From Planctomycetota bacterium (GTDB lineage: Bacteria; Planctomycetota; Brocadiia; Brocadiales; Brocadiaceae), in assembly GCA_016873165.1 (NCBI GenBank), contig VGXV01000012.1:1-64000 (forward strand): a stretch of DNA of 64,000 nt, in the 5' to 3' direction. Positions 61,567 to 64,000 of this stretch are shown here, one piece after another. The notes beneath the pieces were generated by a model. That model was not told the origin of the DNA. It ran no database searches and was given only the letters and a program-made list of their open reading frames with translations. Position 1 is the first letter of the stretch. Each line of letters opens with the position of its first letter. The translations under genes and the position numbers were made by a program.

Positions 61567-62691
61567 TTATCTGGTGAGTAATACCAATCGTATCTCCCTG
61601 TAATTGATTAATCTGCTTATCATATCCACAACACAAACCGAGGCATTCGGCAATCCCATTTCTTTACTAAACATTTTCATTCTGTCGTATTTTTCTTTGT
61701 TTTTGAGAAGATCGGTAATAATCTCAACAATCTTGTCCGGTGTTAAATCAATCTGCTGCAGTAAATACCCACCGCCGTTTTTTTCAACCTCAATTGCATT
61801 CCAATACTGGTGGTTATCGGCAGCATATGGATATGGTATGAGAATTGCTGGTATGCCAATTGCGGTAATTTCAGCAATTGTTGTTGCGCCTGCCCTGCAT
61901 ATAACGATATCTGCTATATTTAACGCTGCATCCATATCATTTAAAAAACTACACACAAACGAATTAATCTTTGTTGATTCGTATCCTTTTTTTACCGATT
62001 CATATCCATGCTCACCCGCACAATGAATTATTTGTATTTCCTCTGAAAACTGTTCTAATTTTGGCAAACTTTTTAAAATAACTTCATTAATCGCCTGTGC
62101 ACCCTGACTGCCGCCGGTCACTATAATTGTTTTTTTTGTAAAGTCCAATCCAAATTTTTCATAAAAATTCATCTTTCTTCCAGACAATATCCCTTTACGA
62201 ATAGGAGTCCCCGTAACATGCACCTTCTTTGCCTTGGCAAACCATTTGAGTGAAGCCCTCCAATGGCAACATATCTCATCCGCCCATCTTGCCAAAAACA
62301 AATTTGCCTTGCCGGGAACCACATTCTGTTCAAGCAATAGAGAAGGCACAGAGAGTAATTTTGCCGCAATAATCGGAGCAAAAGAAGCGTATCCCCCCAA
62401 TCCCACCACAATATCAGGTTTGAATTTCCGATGCAGGATAAGAGATTCAATCACCCCTACAAATGTCGTTCTAAGAAATGCAAAAACCCCCTTGAAAGAC
62501 CTTTCCCATTTTTTTGCGTGTATTTTTTTAAACCGGAATCCTCGTTGCAATACATATTCCTCTTCAAACTTTTTGTCTGTGCCGCAAAACATGATGTCCG
62601 CATTACGGAATCTCTTCCGAACTTCTTCCGCAGCGCTAATTCCCGCTATGAGATGACCGCCTGTACCGCCACCCGCAAATAATATTTTCAT
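61567..62691 (-). CDS. murG: Lipid II synthase, UDP-GlcNAc transferase MurG
   Basis: 374 residues, GT-B fold. GGGTGGHLIAGISAAEE (about 6-22), DIVVGLGGYASFAPIIAAKL, LEQNVVPGKANLFLARWADE, IIVTGGSQGAQAINE, CRAGATTIAEITAIGIPAILI and PYAADNHQYWNA. It moves GlcNAc to lipid I at the inner membrane face. Full length and 135 bp after ftsW. Confidence 0.96.
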   Translation of the reverse strand: MKILFAGGGTGGHLIAGISAAEEVRKRFRNADIMFCGTDKKFEEEYVLQRGFRFKKIHAKKWERSFKGVFAFLRTTFVGVIESLILHRKFKPDIVVGLGGYASFAPIIAAKLLSVPSLLLEQNVVPGKANLFLARWADEICCHWRASLKWFAKAKKVHVTGTPIRKGILSGRKMNFYEKFGLDFTKKTIIVTGGSQGAQAINEVILKSLPKLEQFSEEIQIIHCAGEHGYESVKKGYESTKINSFVCSFLNDMDAALNIADIVICRAGATTIAEITAIGIPAILIPYPYAADNHQYWNAIEVEKNGGGYLLQQIDLTPDKIVEIITDLLKNKEKYDRMKMFSKEMGLPNASVCVVDMISRLINYREIRLVLLTR

Positions 62692-62826
62692 TTTTCAACC
62701 CCTGCTTTCAACAATTGCCATTGATAATCAAAAACATTTATTTTAAATATCCGTGAGATATTAATAGTAACAGATGGATGGCGCATACTTGCAAACATTT
62801 GTTTAACTGTTATCCTTTTTTAGCAA

Positions 62827-64000
62827 TCACCATGAAAATGCTGCTATCTTTGAAATTATTTTAGTGGCAATTCTCACAGGGAGAAAATTTTCATTCACAG
62901 ATTGCTCTTCTTTTACTTCATCAGCCGATAGCTTGTCTGTATCGCACTTTAAAGATTGTTTCGCAATGCTAACCAATATCCCAATGCCAAACATTGAAAA
63001 TAACAAAGAAGAACCACCTGTGCTTAAAAACGGCAATGGGATGCCTTTTGTTGGCACAATACCCGAAACAACTGCAATATTCATGGCTGCCTGCAAACCA
63101 AACATTACCGTAATACCCAGTCCTAAAAAGAAACCAAACAAATCCTTTGTTCTGCTTACAATTTTTAATCCCTGCCATAACAATAAGGAAAAAAGGACAA
63201 TAATTGTCATTCCCCCAATAAAACCATATTCTTCACCAATAACGGTAAATATAAAATCACTGCTGCTTTCCGGCAGAAAAAACAGTTTTTGCTTGCTGTT
63301 GCCAAGCCCCAAACCTGTCAGCCCTCCGGAACCAAGGGCAATCCATGATTGAATCACATGATACCCTGTTCCCAGCGGATCCTGCCATGGGTCAAGAAAT
63401 GAAGTAAATCTCATTTTCCTGTACGGAACATGAAAAACCAACTCATAGATAAATGGCACAGCCGCCAACAGAGTAAAAAAAACATAAATAATCCGCATGC
63501 CACCCACCACACACATCAACATTGACAATATAACGATAAACGCTGCTGTGCCAAAATCCGGTTCCATGAGTATCAGCCCGCCTACCAATGCAATAAACCC
63601 CAGCGGCATTAAAAACCCTCTCTTGAAGCTATGCATGTTGTTATAATTTTTGGCTATATAATTTGACATAAATATAATCATTGCCAGTTTTGCAAATTCA
63701 GACGGCTGAATACCCGCCATGCTGCCGATTCTGAGCCACCTTCTCGCTCCATTAGTAACAGTTCCGATGCCAGGCACTAACACAACCAAAAGGCAAATCA
63801 CCGACACCGCAATAATCGGATATGCCAGTTTCTGCAAATGCCGGTAATCAATAACCGACATGGCAAACAACACAGCCAAACCCAATAAAATCCATACAAG
63901 GTGTTTGGTAAATTGGTAACCAGCCCCTCCTGCTGCAAACATTGTCATATCAGTGCTGTAAACAGTGACAATACTAAAACCAAGTAGCGCAACGACAATA
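62827..64000 (-). CDS. ftsW: Lipid II polymerase / cell division protein FtsW (5' end beyond window)
   Basis: The frame is open to the right edge: before the internal ATG at 63948, 17 more codons read VALLGFSIVTVYSTD in family style, so the true start lies outside. About 390 residues are visible, a ten-helix SEDS protein. Motifs: DYRHLQKLAYPI, GARRWLRIGSMAGIQPSEFAK, MEPDFGTA with the conserved Asp, and PTKGIPLPFLSTGGSSLLFSM. These fit FtsW/RodA glycosyltransferases; placement before murG favours FtsW. With murG-murC-ddl-ftsQ it forms a peptidoglycan and septum operon. Confidence 0.93.
   Translation of the reverse strand, partial: IVVALLGFSIVTVYSTDMTMFAAGGAGYQFTKHLVWILLGLAVLFAMSVIDYRHLQKLAYPIIAVSVICLLVVLVPGIGTVTNGARRWLRIGSMAGIQPSEFAKLAMIIFMSNYIAKNYNNMHSFKRGFLMPLGFIALVGGLILMEPDFGTAAFIVILSMLMCVVGGMRIIYVFFTLLAAVPFIYELVFHVPYRKMRFTSFLDPWQDPLGTGYHVIQSWIALGSGGLTGLGLGNSKQKLFFLPESSSDFIFTVIGEEYGFIGGMTIIVLFSLLLWQGLKIVSRTKDLFGFFLGLGITVMFGLQAAMNIAVVSGIVPTKGIPLPFLSTGGSSLLFSMFGIGILVSIAKQSLKCDTDKLSADEVKEEQSVNENFLPVRIATKIISKIAAFSW

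Overview
The window is an AT-rich bacterial chromosome segment with dense coding on both strands. It carries 9 tRNA genes, about 55 protein genes and one small zone of decayed mobile DNA. The best guess for the host is an anammox-type planctomycete (Brocadiales, Kuenenia-like). This is inference: the cell-wall cluster ends at ftsQ without ftsA or ftsZ, which fits the known absence of FtsZ in these organisms, and sulfotransferase-rich surface gene sets and planctomycete-like conserved proteins are present. No anammox signature gene (hydrazine synthase, hzo/hdh) lies in the window, so the assignment is not proven.

Layout. 1-4.5 kb: the tail of an NtrC-type regulator, two periplasmic binding proteins without permease or ATPase, and a TonB-dependent receptor. 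4.5-10 kb: tRNA-Ala, a membrane metallopeptidase-like protein, an alkyltransferase repair protein, speE-speD (polyamine synthesis), a 655-bp gene-free stretch full of small palindromic repeats, a second MurC-like ligase and a small secreted protein. 10-16.7 kb: a small sigma-54-preceded ORF, two succinate dehydrogenase anchors and the flavoprotein (no iron-sulfur subunit), a ComEA-like protein, clpP, tig and six tRNAs. 16.8-24.6 kb: an unknown protein, a TIM-barrel protein, an orphan Cache sensor domain, a conserved 587-aa protein, guaA, and flagellin behind a near-perfect sigma-54 promoter.

24.8-26.4 kb is a graveyard: an internally deleted IS4-family element with recognisable terminal inverted repeats, a gene fragment, a REP-like hairpin beside a RAYT N-terminus, and a broken ribbon-helix-helix antitoxin. 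26.5-36.6 kb is one nine-gene, same-strand block: four sulfotransferases, three glycosyltransferases, a propeller-like protein and an ABC-exporter-shaped protein whose nucleotide-binding motifs are all lost. It looks like a pathway for a sulfated surface glycan and is the most promising undescribed system here.

36.8-49.5 kb: rnpA-yidD, a TPR lipoprotein candidate, tRNA-Arg, a PHP-TPR-rluD-tatA run, an AsmA protein, a trypsin-fold/TPR protein with all three catalytic residues replaced, a SPOR-like protein, a membrane glycosyltransferase fused to PA14, and a GT2. 49.6-57.6 kb: a type II secretion operon (D-I-J-K-L-M-C-like-F) without E or G. 57.7-64 kb: tRNA-Leu and the cell-wall/division operon ftsW-murG-murC-ddl-ftsQ, all on the minus strand, with ftsW cut by the window end.

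Two sigma-54 promoters (10475-10490 and 24612-24627) link flagellin and a 54-aa ORF 14 kb away into one likely regulon.
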